A model generated the notes under the pieces. The model saw only the letters and a list, made by a program, of their open reading frames with translations, did not search any database and was not told the DNA's origin. This document shows positions 1 to 9,914 of a DNA stretch of 64,000 nucleotides, in pieces (the stretch's first letter is position 1; each line of letters begins with the position of its first letter). Position numbers and translations under genes: made by a program. The stretch covers positions 32,860,001 through 32,924,000 of the forward strand of contig CM075101.1 of the NCBI GenBank assembly GCA_037576195.1, in the 5' to 3' direction. Source of the stretch: Phytoseiulus persimilis. Its lineage: Eukaryota; Arthropoda; Arachnida; Mesostigmata; Phytoseiidae.

Positions 1-2
1 TC

Positions 3-250
3 AATCATGCAGGGTCTTCAAGAGTATCTAACAACGCAAAATGCATTTACGTGCCGGGCGAGCTTACAAGCATCGCCGACCGGGCTAGATTGGAGGAGCT
101 GTTCCGAGACGAGAAACCTGATCGAAAGCTTGCCGTGATCTCAGTCGGTGGAGTTATGCGAGTAGGGAAGAGTTTTCTGCTGAATGATCGGGTGAATGAG
201 ATGCTTACTGTTTCCTTGTGCCCAACTGCACTCGATCACTGTACCGGGTG
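3..250 (+). pseudogene. Atlastin-like GTPase fragment (N-terminal G domain with P-loop)
   Basis: One open frame enters from the left edge. It carries the lead-in of an atlastin/GBP-type dynamin-superfamily GTPase, including RLEELF and KLAVISVGGVMRVGKSFLLN. GGVMRVGKSFLL is the G1/P-loop, matching the G-x-x-R-x-GKS-F-L pattern of atlastins. Atlastins are ER-membrane GTPases that fuse ER tubules. The match fades after about residue 66. A weak echo of the next conserved block (T-G-x-x-W...E-T) continues to about 340 but crosses a stop codon. The matching later parts of the protein appear only from 3,690, also frameshifted. I therefore read this as one end of a broken gene copy. A real exon of a gene lying mainly to the left cannot be excluded, because the window edge cuts it. 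Confidence 0.6.
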
Positions 251-410
251 ACTTTGGTCCTCGGCGCCCAGCCATGAGACATTCCATCTGGAGATCACAC
301 ATCAGAGGGGTGCTCTCGGCCTGAGCAGAATATCGATCTGACATATCTTTTGGATCTTCGTGAATTCTGAATCCGGAGATAACATATGCACTGCTCATTA
401 TCCTCTAACT

Positions 411-623
411 CAGTGGCTCTCAAAGTGGTCGATATCGACCCCTGGGGGTCGATGGCCGATCTCCGGTTTACAGAGGTGATGCCGGAGTGGATTTGACCAT
501 ACTTCTTGGCGTCCACGTAGGTGGACCAAGGGTCGAAGGTCCACCCCTTGGGGGACAGCAGTTCATAAACTTCAACGAAGTACCCTAGGGGGTCGATGCG
601 TCAGTGGAGTTTGAGAGCCACTG
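411..623. mobile_element. 213-bp hAT-type MITE with intact 8-bp target duplication
   Basis: The element begins CAGTGGCTCTCAAA and ends with the exact complement TTTGAGAGCCACTG. It is flanked on both sides by CTCTAACT (403-410 and 624-631), a perfect 8-bp duplication as hAT transposases make. It is too short to code. The interior (about 465-515) contains one diverged unit of the 45-bp sequence that forms tandem arrays at 5.7-13.5 kb. It sits between the two groups of atlastin-like fragments. Confidence 0.9.
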
Positions 624-631
624 CTCTAACT

Positions 632-3179
632 GATCAATGAGGATTCCTTCCCTCATTTGATGACTGATTGTGAGACTGTTGTGAGAAAGAGCTCGTGCAT
701 ATCGCTAATTTCTGCTCGAATGGAACGATACTTGTCCGCCATGGAATGCTGGATGCACATGGGATCTCGCTGGAAGTCAACGGATCCCATGTGCCAAAAC
801 AGTGCTCAGTCGGCCTGAGCCTTTGAGAAACCCTGAATGCGCTGACACCCCTGTCGCCCCACGAGAATGAGCCACCCTTCAGAGTCGGAGCGTATTTTCC
901 ATCATTTAAAACAACTCGAGACAATCCCTGTAGTTGTGACGATCGCGGACCAGGGAAAGGTGGCTGCATGATAGAACATGACGCAGGCGTTGTACTGGTT
1001 TCCCTCCGTCGGCTCTCAGAGTCCGCCGATGAGGTGTTTCTACCGAGAATTTCTTCGAATGCTCCTCGACGAGATTCCCATCAACGATTGTAACAGAGAG
1101 CGACACGATACATTCATCCGATACGATCATTCAATCATGACTTGTTTGTAGTGTCGAATGCTGTTATTTTCATAACAATCGAACTGGACGAGCAGATCGT
1201 AATTTCAGAGTGGCTACCATATCGTGCAAAGCACAAACATATCTAATTGGCTGGAGGTCTCATATTGACGGATGGTAATGGCGAATAAAGTTGGAAGAAT
1301 AGAGGAAGAAACAATCCGGGATAGTCAAGGTACCATAGCGAATCCCCTTCACTGGAAGCTGTACTCGTGAGGTTAGACTCGCGCGCCGACTCACTCCGAT
1401 GCCGCGGGAAGTGGAACTCTGGCGGCAGATGTGAGCAGATACGACGGAGGCGCCGCAGCGCATCCCACACCGTGACTTTGTCGAAAGAGGCAGTAGTCTA
1501 CGCGTTTGTGCATCAAATCAACGATTATTCGTACAGGAGGCGACAAGTCCCCGGGAATTCTTGCTCTCAATGCGCTTGCGAGAGACACCGGTTAGCGGGG
1601 TGACTCCGACGCGACTGGCAGCCAATCAAAAAGTCGCATCGCTCTTCCGACTTCCGTTCCTCCTGCCCGCTCTGCTCCCTCGCTCTCTTCCGCAGAAAGA
1701 GCGATCCCAAGGGAGTGCCCCACATCACAGCTGCGAAAGGAATCGACACTATCAAGACGTTCCGGCTCCGAGGCTTTCCGGCCCCAATACTTTTCGCCCT
1801 CCGAGATTCGCAACCACAAGCCGAATTTCGCAACCGCTCATTCGAAACCTTTGAAACGCCTCAGGGAGTTGGGTGAGATGAACTTTCTTCAGCGATGACT
1901 TCATTAACTGCAACTTCGATTGTCTACACGTCCTCCATGGCAGCCGTCAGCCGGCAACTAGTACCATTTTCTGAATGAACTTCTTTTTCATTCCTGTATG
2001 CTCAGAGGAGGGTTCTGTTCCGTTCGAAGCAGATTTGAATAAATGTCAGATTTCAACCAGCGAGAGAAACTTACAACGAAATACATGATTCCCTCACTAA
2101 GGGAGCTCGAAAGTTCGGAGCAACGAGTGAGACTTGTCAATGCCAAGAAGGAGAAGAAAGATTTTCCCTTGGAGAAAATCGGAACAAAACTGCAGCTTCC
2201 TTCCTGTGGGCAGCTACGCCGACCCCACTCGCATCAAGCATCCGACGCTCATAGCGGACGTAAGAGATAACGATTCGAATGGAGCTTTGTCGCAGTTGTT
2301 ACTGACGAGCCTACGGACTGAGAAGGTGGCTCCATCCTTAATATCCCGGCGGAGAACCGCTTGTTGTAAGGATGAGGAGAAACCTGGATTCGAGGCGTTG
2401 CTTCTCGGATGCTATGTGCTCGAAAGTACCAATCACAGAACAATCAGTGACCCCACCTTGAGAGTTCCTCAAGAGTATGAAATGACTAAATTCAGGGGTC
2501 TACTAAAGTGGTCGAATGCACAGAACTGCTAAAGATGTTGGTGCGTCTTGTAGACAGCTTAATCCAACGAAAACGAGAGGTTCCATCCTTCCGTTCTCTC
2601 CCAATTGGATGTCGAAGCCGGGATAATTTCGCCCCGTGTAGCATGACGAGTTTTCTCATCCTTCCTCTGATGGGAAATGTCTCATTCTGGAATTTCGTCT
2701 AGCCATCGATAGCGGAGAGGATGACGCAACTTCGGGACGCCCGGAAATCGTCGTGGCTCTTCCGGCATTCGATTATGAGCGAGAGCGGCTGTTCGCTATA
2801 CGAGGTTCAAAGAGCGTGCCGGTTTGGTCGGTTTTTTCTTTTTTCCTCGGATACAGGATGTTCACATGTGCTCGAATTTCTCCATTCAGGCGATCAATGA
2901 CTACGCGAGCTCTTCGAGAGAAGAAGCAGGAAGGCGTGCACATTGCGAATACTTTGGGAACCACCGCAGCCAGCATCCTCGGCTCCCCAGAGGAAGTCTC
3001 AGACTTTGCTCACGTTTCGCAATGACGTATCCAAGCGAATCGGGTCCGAACACATTGTTCTCAATCGAAATGAAACACGATGAATCTCATCATTGGTACA
3101 CTCATTGGTCATAACCTTTAAACCTTGAACCGTTCTGATGGGGTGATACTAAGTCAGCCCGAGGCTCCGTCTCTTCCTT
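632..3179. other. No recognisable gene
   Basis: Open frames here reach 132 codons but overlap on both strands and show no family signature I know. I looked for the missing atlastin blocks (switch regions, DTQG-type G3) and found none. A possible weak trace near 730-800 is not convincing. Confidence 0.5.
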
Positions 3180-3420
3180 CAGTGGTTCTCAAACTCCCCA
3201 AACTCAACGACCCCGGAATCGGATGTCGGCCGTCGACCCCGGAATCACCTCCATGATCCTCAAGAGTATGATAAGACTGACCCTGATATCACCCACGCAG
3301 CCCTTGCAAAATATGGTCAGAACGTTCTCAAAGTTACCTACATGGACTTTCAGCAGTCAGGTAACATCGGCCCCGACATAATCCCGGCCGTCGACCCCCA
3401 AATATCGATCGCTTGTAGTA
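3180..3420 (+). repeat. hAT-type terminus followed by diverged 45-bp units
   Basis: It starts CAGTGGTTCTCAAACT, a typical hAT inverted-repeat end. It runs into several diverged copies of the 45-bp motif (GACCCCGGAATCACC..., AATATGGTCAGAAC). I could not find a matching right end or target duplication, so this is a decayed or truncated relative of the MITE at 411-623. Confidence 0.5.
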
Positions 3421-3687
3421 TCATTGATCCATTCTATGCTCAAGTCGCTACTCCAGAGAATAGTCACGGTCATGAACGGATAACATTCTTCCCGAGCGAT
3501 ATTGAAGGAACAAAAATTCGTTTCGAGTGCTTTCTTATCGAGCTCGAGGTCTGATCTCCAAAGTTCTTCTGACGGTGCCTGAGGTGTTCTGCTCTCATCC
3601 AAGCGGATACTCGACGTTAAGCAGCAAATAGATGTGTGAGAACTTGGAAGATTGGAGCTCTTCACGCAGGTCGGCCTCCTATTTTCT

Positions 3688-4360
3688 GGGAGCTGTGTAC
3701 TGGAAGATGCTCAGAGGCCTCTCCAAGATTTAATATTCCTCATCTGGGACTGGCAGTATACAAATGAATACCCCCACGGTTGGAAAGGAGTTGAGAAGGC
3801 CCTAGGGAAGCAAGTATGAGCTCTATTCATCACTGATACGATGCCACAAGGGCACATGAGAACGTGCTGACTATTTCCCTGCAGAAGTTTCGACACGGGA
3901 GATGCTTCTGCAGAGTCGAAGGCGATGATGGGCAGCGTCAGCAGCTGCTTCGAGTCTGTGGAGTGCTTCGTTTTGCGTCTCCCGGGTAAGAAAGTGCTCG
4001 CTTCGATTACCTCCCGAATGAGCTTCTCGGGTACGTTGATGCTGCCAATCGAGCTTTCGGTGATTCCCATTCGGTCCCGAATTGAATCCATGCAGCAAGC
4101 ATCAAGCCGGAAATATTGGCGGCCGTGAGCTCAAAATCCGCGGAGTCGCGGGGTTCGTGGAGGACTACATGGACAAGTTGTTTACCACAAGATATTCACC
4201 TCCTCAACGACGCAATGTGTATGTCACAGAATTTTGGAATAGGAAGGTGGTCGACGGCTACTTGACGGAGTTTCAGGCGGCTTTCTCAAAGCTTATGAAG
4301 CACGAGCCACAGAAGCCTGATTCATTCAGGATTCCTAGCAGCCTTCTTTCCAGTTTATAG
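3688..4360 (+). pseudogene. Atlastin-like pseudogene, G domain to middle domain
   Basis: Successive frames on + match consecutive parts of atlastin. Frame 1 (3,700-3,810) gives LQDLIFLIWDWQYTNEYP, corresponding to the family's F-L-x-R-D-W block (the G4 RD is changed to WD). A 73-74 bp stretch with a GTATGA donor, a CTGAC branch-like site and a TTTCCCTGCAG acceptor separates it from 3,885-4,128, which carries VSSCFESVECF and LPGKKV (family: H-x-x-CF...PHPG-x-KV). The match then moves to frame 3 (KPEILAA, about 4,104-4,124) and frame 2 (RELKIRGVAGFVEDYMDKL; family: PENL...KEI...V...LVEYFKAY). It ends at a stop at 4,358-4,360 after a block resembling the end of the helical bundle. The frames do not join even with the intron removed, and about 70 residues of the middle domain are missing. 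It is a dead copy. Confidence 0.65.
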
Positions 4361-4475
4361 GGGGAGAGCCCGCCGAACATCGATTCAACGGATCGACGGC
4401 TGTGAACGGGAATTCAGAAAGCTCAATTCCAAAGCCCATGATGATAGGCGTTGTGCAAATACAGCAGTTGCCGGA

Positions 4476-4664
4476 ATGGTCCTGGGCCGGACAAGGAGCG
4501 TCGTTGCAGCTCCTGAAGGATTTCAGCTCGCAGGTCCCATAAGAGCCCTTGTTGGAGGTGCTGGAGGTGTCTTTCTGGTTGGAATGGTGACGGGTGTCGC
4601 AGCATATGGAGCTGCGGCTCCCGCAGTACATTGTCTCCACGAACTGGAAAAGCTGCGCATATAA
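4476..4664 (+). pseudogene. Possible hydrophobic tail of the atlastin-like pseudogene
   Basis: A 62-codon frame contains a Gly/Ala/Val-rich hydrophobic run (ALVGGAGGVFLVGMVTGVAA) just where atlastins have their paired membrane hairpin. There is no residue-level match to the family, and the opposite strand is also open for 137 codons, so this rests on position and hydrophobicity only. Confidence 0.2.
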
Positions 4665-4751
4665 TGTAGCGATTCCCGTCCAGGGCTCCGTGATGATAAT
4701 CATGGGAAACAAGCGCAGATTGAAAACACAGTCTGGGCCAATACTCATGAG

Positions 4752-5554
4752 CAGGGCTGTGAATCCGTCTCGGAATTCACGGCTGCAACGAAATCCGTGA
4801 TTTTCTAGAGATGCCGTGAATTTTGTTGGACGCCACGATTTCTCATGCCTGTTTTTCCGTTTTAGAAATTTTAGCGCGAAGCAGCCTGTTGGAGTGGGTT
4901 CGCTAATGTCCGAAGTCGAGCAATCTGCCGGATTCTAGCGAGATAATTGGTTCAACGCTGCGACGTACCACGTGCATCATTCAGGATATTCCCGTGAGCG
5001 ATTTAGCCGAGGTAGAGTTTTGGTTCGAATCACACGGGAAGCTTTGCTTCGTCTCGATCCGCGGCTAACAAATCACAGGTGGGTCAGTTAACAAGGTTGT
5101 AGCCGCATTTGATGTCGAAACTGACTCTTTTTGAGAGTTGTGATGCGCGAGCGAACCTTGACAGTAACGACTGGATGTGCTGATAGAATGGTTTGACGTT
5201 TTTGAATCCCACGAGGGATTTTGGCCTTTACCAATACGTGAAGGAACTGGCTCCATCGTCTCACCCCCATCACGTTCGGTGAGGAAGCCTCAGAACGCTT
5301 CCCAGAGCTTGCAAAAATCGCACTTATCTGTTTGAGCGTGCTTGTCATGGTCCGGCGAAGGCCCTGGATACTTCTGTGAGCAGATGAAGTTAATGTGGGA
5401 CCTGACTGAGATCGTGCTTCCTTCTCCGAAATATTTGTCGCATACAACTCCTTCGTTTGAGGAGAAGTTCACGGCATCCGTGATCCGCCGAGAAAAACGC
5501 CGTGACTTTGCCGTGGATTTCGGCTCAAACCACCGTGACGAATTCACAGCCTCA
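4752..5554. mobile_element. Decayed 803-bp hAT-type DNA transposon
   Basis: The left end reads CAGGGCTGTGAATCCGTC. The right end, read on the other strand, is TGAGGCTGTGAATTCGTC, giving imperfect inverted repeats. The flanks are CTCATGAG (4,744-4,751) and CTCATAAG (5,555-5,562), an 8-bp duplication with one mismatch. Frames on - (5,088-5,447 and 5,290-5,595) are open but show no transposase motif I can identify. Confidence 0.6.
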
Positions 5555-5599
5555 CTCATAAGGGATGGTGGCCCGTCCTTGTGCATGTATGTCAAGGCT

Positions 5600-5725
5600 C
5601 CAGACTGAGCTTTCTTATCTCTCCATCAGCCGGCCTTTGGCCGTCTGGAGTCAGCCGCGTTGCGCGCGGTTGGACGGCGTTCCCTGGCATCGAGGCACTT
5701 TTCTCTCTCTTCAGTTGGTCATGGT
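5600..5725 (+). repeat. Dispersed repeat shared with 20,690-20,785
   Basis: The stretch CCATCAGCCGGCC...GGAGTC(A)GCCGCG...ATCGAGGCAC...CTCTTCA recurs in diverged form at about 20,695-20,785. Both copies are followed at some distance by 45-bp minisatellite (5,725 and 21,060), so the pair probably belongs to one ancestral repeat. Confidence 0.5.
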
Positions 5726-6196
5726 TTTGAAAAGTATGGTCAGATTGGTCCTGGAATCACCCCTCCCGATTCGGAGAAGTATGGTCGGATTGGTCGTGGA
5801 ATTACCCCTCCAGTTTCTAAAAAGTATGGTCAGATTGGTCCCGAAATCACCCCTCCAGGTTTTGAAAAGTATAGCCAGATTGGTCCCGAAATCACCCCTC
5901 CAGACTTGTGGAGTGATGGTCAGATTGGTTCCGGAATCACCCCTCCAGGTTTTGAAAAGTATGGTCAGATTGGTCCTGGAATCACCCCTCCCGATTCGGA
6001 GAAGTATGGTCGGATTGGTCGTGGAATTACCCCTCCAGTTTCTAAAAAGTATGGTCAGATTGGTCCCGAAATCACCCCTCCAGGTTTTGAAAAGTATAGC
6101 CAGATTGGTCCCGGAATCATCCCTCCAGACTTGTGGAGTGATGGTCAGATTGGTTCCGGAATCACCCCTCCAGGTTTTGAAAAGTATGGTCAGAGG
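5725..6196 (+). repeat. 45-bp minisatellite, about 10 copies, with 225-bp higher-order unit
   Basis: The tandem unit is 45 bp, built around AAGTATGGTCAGATTGGTCC followed by GGAATCACCCCTCCAGA. Distinct variants recur in the same order every five units, so a 225-bp higher-order unit is present twice (about 5,733 and 5,958). Because 45 is divisible by three and the unit lacks stops, several frames stay open on both strands (215-221 codons on +, 165 on -). I treat these as by-products of the repeat rather than genes. Confidence 0.9.
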
Positions 6197-6384
6197 TTTC
6201 ATGTTCACACGATGGGGCTCACAAGTGTGACGTGCAGTGGAGTTTCATCTGCCTTAATTGAGTATGACCCATGGTTTCCATTACTCCTCATGCGCAGTAA
6301 GCACTGAACAATACGCGTACAGACACAATAGTACCACAGTTATACGTCCGAAAATCACTTCCGTTACCGCTCCGTCTTTCAGCG

Positions 6385-6756
6385 ATGTAATTGGAAAACA
6401 TTCTGGCCAATCTGAAGCAGTTGTGTAGCCTTCTGAATGAGGACGATCCTGCAATGACCAGGTTCCGTTCAAGATGGGACATGTCGATCATGATGATCGA
6501 ATCCATCGTTAGCTTCAGCGCGTTCGTAAAGAGCCGCATTCATTTATCTACAGCTTCTCTTCGGCGACGAACAACACAGCGACCGGTGGAACATGCTTAC
6601 CGGTTGGCAAGAGATATTCGTTCAGAGTTTGGAGAACTCCAGAGGCCGGGTTGGCTGGCACGGATCAAGGAGAGCGACGACAACGACAGCCCGAGGCTGG
6701 TGAGCGAGTGCGGTCCAACGACAACGTTGACTATACTTCTCAGAATCGTGGGGTGA
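6385..6756 (+). pseudogene. Unknown ORF family, copy A, stop at codon 2
   Basis: This is the counterpart of the ORF at 10,808 in block B. Here the start codon ATG (6,385) is followed directly by TAA, where B and C have GAA, so the shared frame cannot start at the conserved ATG. The remaining frame (ENILANLKQLC..., 6,391 onward) is open to 6,756 and runs into the minisatellite. I do not recognise the family. Differences from B include several amino-acid changes, which does not suggest strong constraint. Confidence 0.45.
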
Positions 6757-7130
6757 TTCCGAGACCAATCTGAGCATACTTTTCAAAACCTGGAGGGGTG
6801 ATTCCGAGTCAGAGCTGACCATTACTTCCCAAGTCTGAAGGGCTGATTACGGCGCCAATCTGACCATACTCTTCCAAGTCTGGAGGGGTGATTCCGAGAC
6901 CAATCTGATCATACTTTTCCAAGTCTGGAGAGGTGATTCCGGGATCAATCTCACGATACTTTTCCGAGTCTGGAGGGGTGATTCCGCGACCAATCTGACC
7001 ATACTCTTCCAAGTCTGGAGGGGTGATTCCGAGACCAATCTGATCATACTTTTCCAAGTCTGGAGAGGTGATTCCGGGATCAATCTCACGATACTTCTCC
7101 GAATCGGGAGGGGTGATTCCGGGACACGGC
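6750..7130 (-). repeat. 45-bp minisatellite array, reverse orientation (block A)
   Basis: About eight units of the same 45-bp repeat as at 5,725, here reading GATTCC...ACCAATCTGACCATACTTTTCC on +. With the + array at 5,725-6,196 it forms inverted arms around the unknown ORF. Adjacent units repeat as longer blocks (for example 6,872-6,961 and 7,007-7,096). Confidence 0.9.
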
Positions 7131-7147
7131 GAAGTCTCCGATGTCAA

Positions 7148-7471
7148 GTGCTCAACCTCCGAGAAAACTGCGTAGGGGGAGAAGCCATACACAGACACTC
7201 AACGCGGAGTTTTACAGGTGATACATACCATATTCTTGATGGTTTCACTGAGTGTCGCTTTTTTCTTCTTCTTCACCATCTGCGTGAGGTTCTTCCGGGT
7301 GTCAAAGTTGTAGTCGGCAGCATTGTCAGCGAAGTTGATTGGTCTCGGGATCACCCCTCCAGAGTAGATCATACAATTCGCTCTGGAAAACTCCTTCGCA
7401 TCGCGCTCAAAGACTGTCGAGGACTTTTCCGATTCCTACCGCCGGATGAAGTGAAGGTACTCGGTGTTTGA
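7148..7471 (+). other. Conserved 107-codon frame of unknown significance (block A)
   Basis: A frame starting GTG is kept with very few changes at 11,525-11,848 (two differences near codons 31-34). No domain is recognisable. Since the whole block is recently duplicated, similarity alone does not show coding. It lies between the minisatellite and the 3' end of the ePHD gene. Confidence 0.2.
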
Positions 7472-7657
7472 AGACATCTGGGAACGACGGCGGTCGCTCG
7501 GATCTATCAGCTCATGATCATAGACCTGGCTGACCGAATCTCGGGATTATCCGGGATGATGACAGCCCCGACTTCCCGAGATTAGATAAAATTTATGTGG
7601 GCCAAGTGTCTAAGCAGAAAAGACGAGCGCTGTTTTTTGACAAAAAAAAATGGAACA

Positions 7658-7663
7658 TTTATT
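7658..7663 (-). promoter_or_regulatory. Poly(A) signal of ePHD copy A
   Basis: AATAAA on -, about 45 bases downstream of the ePHD stop codon (7,708-7,710), followed by a T/G-rich run on that strand. The same signal lies at 12,035-12,040 in copy B. Confidence 0.55.
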
Positions 7664-7707
7664 TTTTAAATGTTCAGCAATATGTACATGTCTGTTCCGG
7701 GATGAAA

Positions 7708-8331
7708 CTACAGGCCGCGCACGTTATCAGCACATCTCGAACATCTTGTGTAGTTGCCGCCGTCGTTACCATCGCCTTCATCCCGCCGACAAGGCCAGTG
7801 GAACTTCCTCCCGCATTGGGCGGAGTTTGGGCAGATGACTGTGGCTCCGCTTCGTTTGCATACATAGCATTGTAAGGTCTGAGCCTGGATGAGCTCGTCC
7901 CGGATATCGTTTCCGAGAGGGACACGGTCTCGAAGGTCGGTAGCGTTCTCCTGAGAAGCGAAGGATGGAAGTTATTGATGAAGCGTCCGTTTCAAGCCCT
8001 CAGTCGAAGTAGGCCTCTTGAAAATCAGCGACTTTTCCATCAATTACGCACCACGCATTGACGACAAGCCAGGAATGATTTCTGGACCACCGTGAATTCG
8101 AAATGACGTGCCTCTATGTCGCGGATATCGTAGTGACAAAAGACGCAAACGTTTCCAGGCACTGCAGAAAGAAACATCATTTCAGGTATATGAGCTGTAC
8201 CTAGCTATGTACACTGAGGAACCAAATCGATGAGCCCAACGCAACAGACAGTCATGTCCGAGGGGCAATCGAGGCACAAGATGCGGGTCAAAGGAGAACT
8301 TACCATCCGCTAACAGTCGAAGAGCGTGCAT
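7708..8331 (-). CDS. Extended PHD finger protein (G2E3/PHF7-like), copy A
   Basis: Three exons on -: 8,331-8,304, 8,161-8,052 and 7,950-7,708. Borders are GATG|GTAAGT, CTGCAG|TGCC, GTG|GTGCGT and TTCTCAG|GAG, and the phases join without a break. Exon 2 encodes a zinc-knuckle-like part (CVFCHYD...FLACRQC). Exon 3 encodes a PHD finger with the ligand pattern C-x2-C-x8-C-x5-C-x4-H-x2-C-x15-C-x2-C (CYVCKRSGATVIC...C...FHWPC...CSRC). Together they match the extended PHD module of G2E3, PHF7 and Drosophila pineapple eye, a histone- or protein-binding reader usually in the nucleus. At about 126 residues it is far shorter than those proteins and lacks RING/HECT parts. Compared with copy B one base is missing at 8,331, so the upstream ATG (8,345) is out of frame and translation would have to start at 8,331. 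Expression is unproven. Confidence 0.65.
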
Positions 8332-8345
8332 TCCAATTGATCCAT

Positions 8346-8921
8346 TTCTGACTGGAGGTCTTCGTGCTCTTGAGAGAACTGTGGACCTCGTCGTGCGATC
8401 AGGCCTTTATGTACGCTCGCTGACTTGTGAGATTCGGAGGGGAAACGTCACAAAAATCGACATTAATACGTGCAATTTCGAATTTTGTGGACAAGCGTCG
8501 AATGGGATGTGTGCGTCCGATTTGACATCACGTTCAGAGGGTGCTACTTCGGACTTCTCGCGACGCGTTGGTCGACAGTGACGGACTGGATTCATACTTG
8601 TCGCAGAGTATTGAGCGGCGCTCTATGTAGATTAAAAACTGATTGTCTCCAAAGAAGTTGTCCACCCTAGAACCAACGGTGAATCCAATTGATTGTTGAA
8701 CGGGGAGCTCCACTCCTGTAGTAAAGATGTTTCCTCTCAGTTATCGAAAGCTGTTGCGGTGGATAGGAGTTAGCAGGATAAAGTAAATGTAGAGCAGATG
8801 GTTATTTTCCTCCTGTAGACGGTGGACACCAAAAACAGAGTGTTCAACGAGATCGAAGTTCATCCCAGGGCTCGAGTAGCGGCCAGCCAACGACTCGGCT
8901 CCCGATGAGCTTCAACTGAGC
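8346..8921 (-). promoter_or_regulatory. Upstream region of ePHD copy A with TATA-like motif
   Basis: ATAAAG lies on - at 8,405-8,410, about 65-75 bases upstream of the start codon, in a CG-containing context. It is kept in copy B but is ATAGAG in the dead copy C. Frames here (8,381-8,581 +, 8,407-8,595 -) are not supported as genes. The motif assignment is by eye only. Confidence 0.3.
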
Positions 8922-9296
8922 GCCGCGGTGTGAAGCTAGCTGTTGGTGTGGACAACTCAGCTCGACACGAAATACGCATTTGTCCTCACTCGAACACGAA
9001 TATTCGTCAGGAAACGTGACGGAACACTCGGAGTTCCTAGTTTCGATCACGCAGCGCACTGCATTTGGTCTGCCGGTTAACAGGAACCTGTTCTCCTTTC
9101 GCTGAGGCCCGTCCAGCTCGCCGATCCTTTTTTGACAGCTACATCACGAGCGAGCTGGGCAGTGAGCTCCTCTAAAGACCAATATAGATGAAGGCGAGAT
9201 TTTTCCTGTTCTCAATTTGTACTTCGTCCTACCACAGGTTTCCATTGAGTTCAATCAGCAGCGTTCGAAATCGATTCACTCGAGCAGCGGATGCAC

Positions 9297-9640
9297 AGGG
9301 TGGCTAGTTTCAGTCGGAAATTTTCGAGCCCAATCTTGATCTGGCCATAACTTTCTCGAAAATCAAAAAATTATCGATGGAGGATATCGAGGCGGTCATT
9401 CACTGCAAAATTCAAATTGATATGATGAAAAGGGGGTAAAAATGTTTCTGTAAATGACCCTCTTTTTTTCGAAGCCTCTCTGAAAGTTATCGTGAAAACC
9501 TCAATATTCATCCGATCGGACTCGTAAGGGCTGCGTTGGACGCGTGAAAGGAAGCCTGTCAATTGCCCGAAAACCGATCGGAGTTATTTCATTTCCTCGA
9601 AAAGTGGCAAGCGATCATATCAAGAATTCCCATTGTGTCG
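9297..9640 (+). repeat. Mariner-like MITE fragment hosting the copia target site
   Basis: It starts CAGGGTGGCTAGTTT and continues with CATAACTTTCTCGAAAATC, the style of long mariner-type terminal repeats (CAGGGTGGCCA also occurs at 55,009). Diverged inverted copies are at about 15,235-15,556 and 20,474-20,690. The sequence GTTATTTCATTTCCTCG (9,583-9,600) is the unoccupied version of the site next to the LTRs. No complete element with both ends was found. Confidence 0.45.
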
Positions 9641-9914
9641 AGGGTGATTTTTGCGACCGAGGGCGGAATACTGAATGAGGGCGATATCCGGTGAAAGTCG
9701 ATAATTGTCAGATCGACCTCGCAGCTGAATATTCGGATGATTGACCCATTCAAGAGTATATTCCACCCCAGGAAATACCTTCGATTCTGCCTCTATGAGG
9801 AGTTACGAGGGGTAATGCGAGGGAAAGCGATGAGAACGAAATTAGCCAACAGGTAGGCCCTTGGAAGAGGGGTGAATACGATCGCTGGCCATTTTTTCGA
9901 GGAAATGAGATGAC

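Larger units (their letters stand above)
6193..8921. repeat. Segmental duplication block A (direct copy of block B)
   Basis: From a start near TTTCATGTTCACACG to the sequence GAGCTTCAACTGAG this block aligns almost base for base with 10,610-13,298. The offset is 4,423 before the minisatellite, 4,377 after it, and 4,378 after a 1-base gap at 8,331. The array differs by one net unit. The block holds the unknown ORF (+), a minisatellite array in reverse orientation and an ePHD gene (-). Confidence 0.9.

Noticed and set aside
3711-4091. 126-codon frame on - with VPEKLIREVIEAS resembling atlastin PEN-L
   Set aside because: The + strand gives a longer, ordered series of atlastin blocks over the same bases; the - match is short and isolated.
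5565-6307. Two long + frames (221 and 215 codons) and one - frame (165 codons)
   Set aside because: All lie in the 45-bp array; a stop-free unit of length divisible by three keeps several frames open at once.
7674-7925. 83-codon frame on - (and its copy at 12,051-12,302)
   Set aside because: Shadow frame of ePHD exon 3; the zinc-finger frame explains the conservation.
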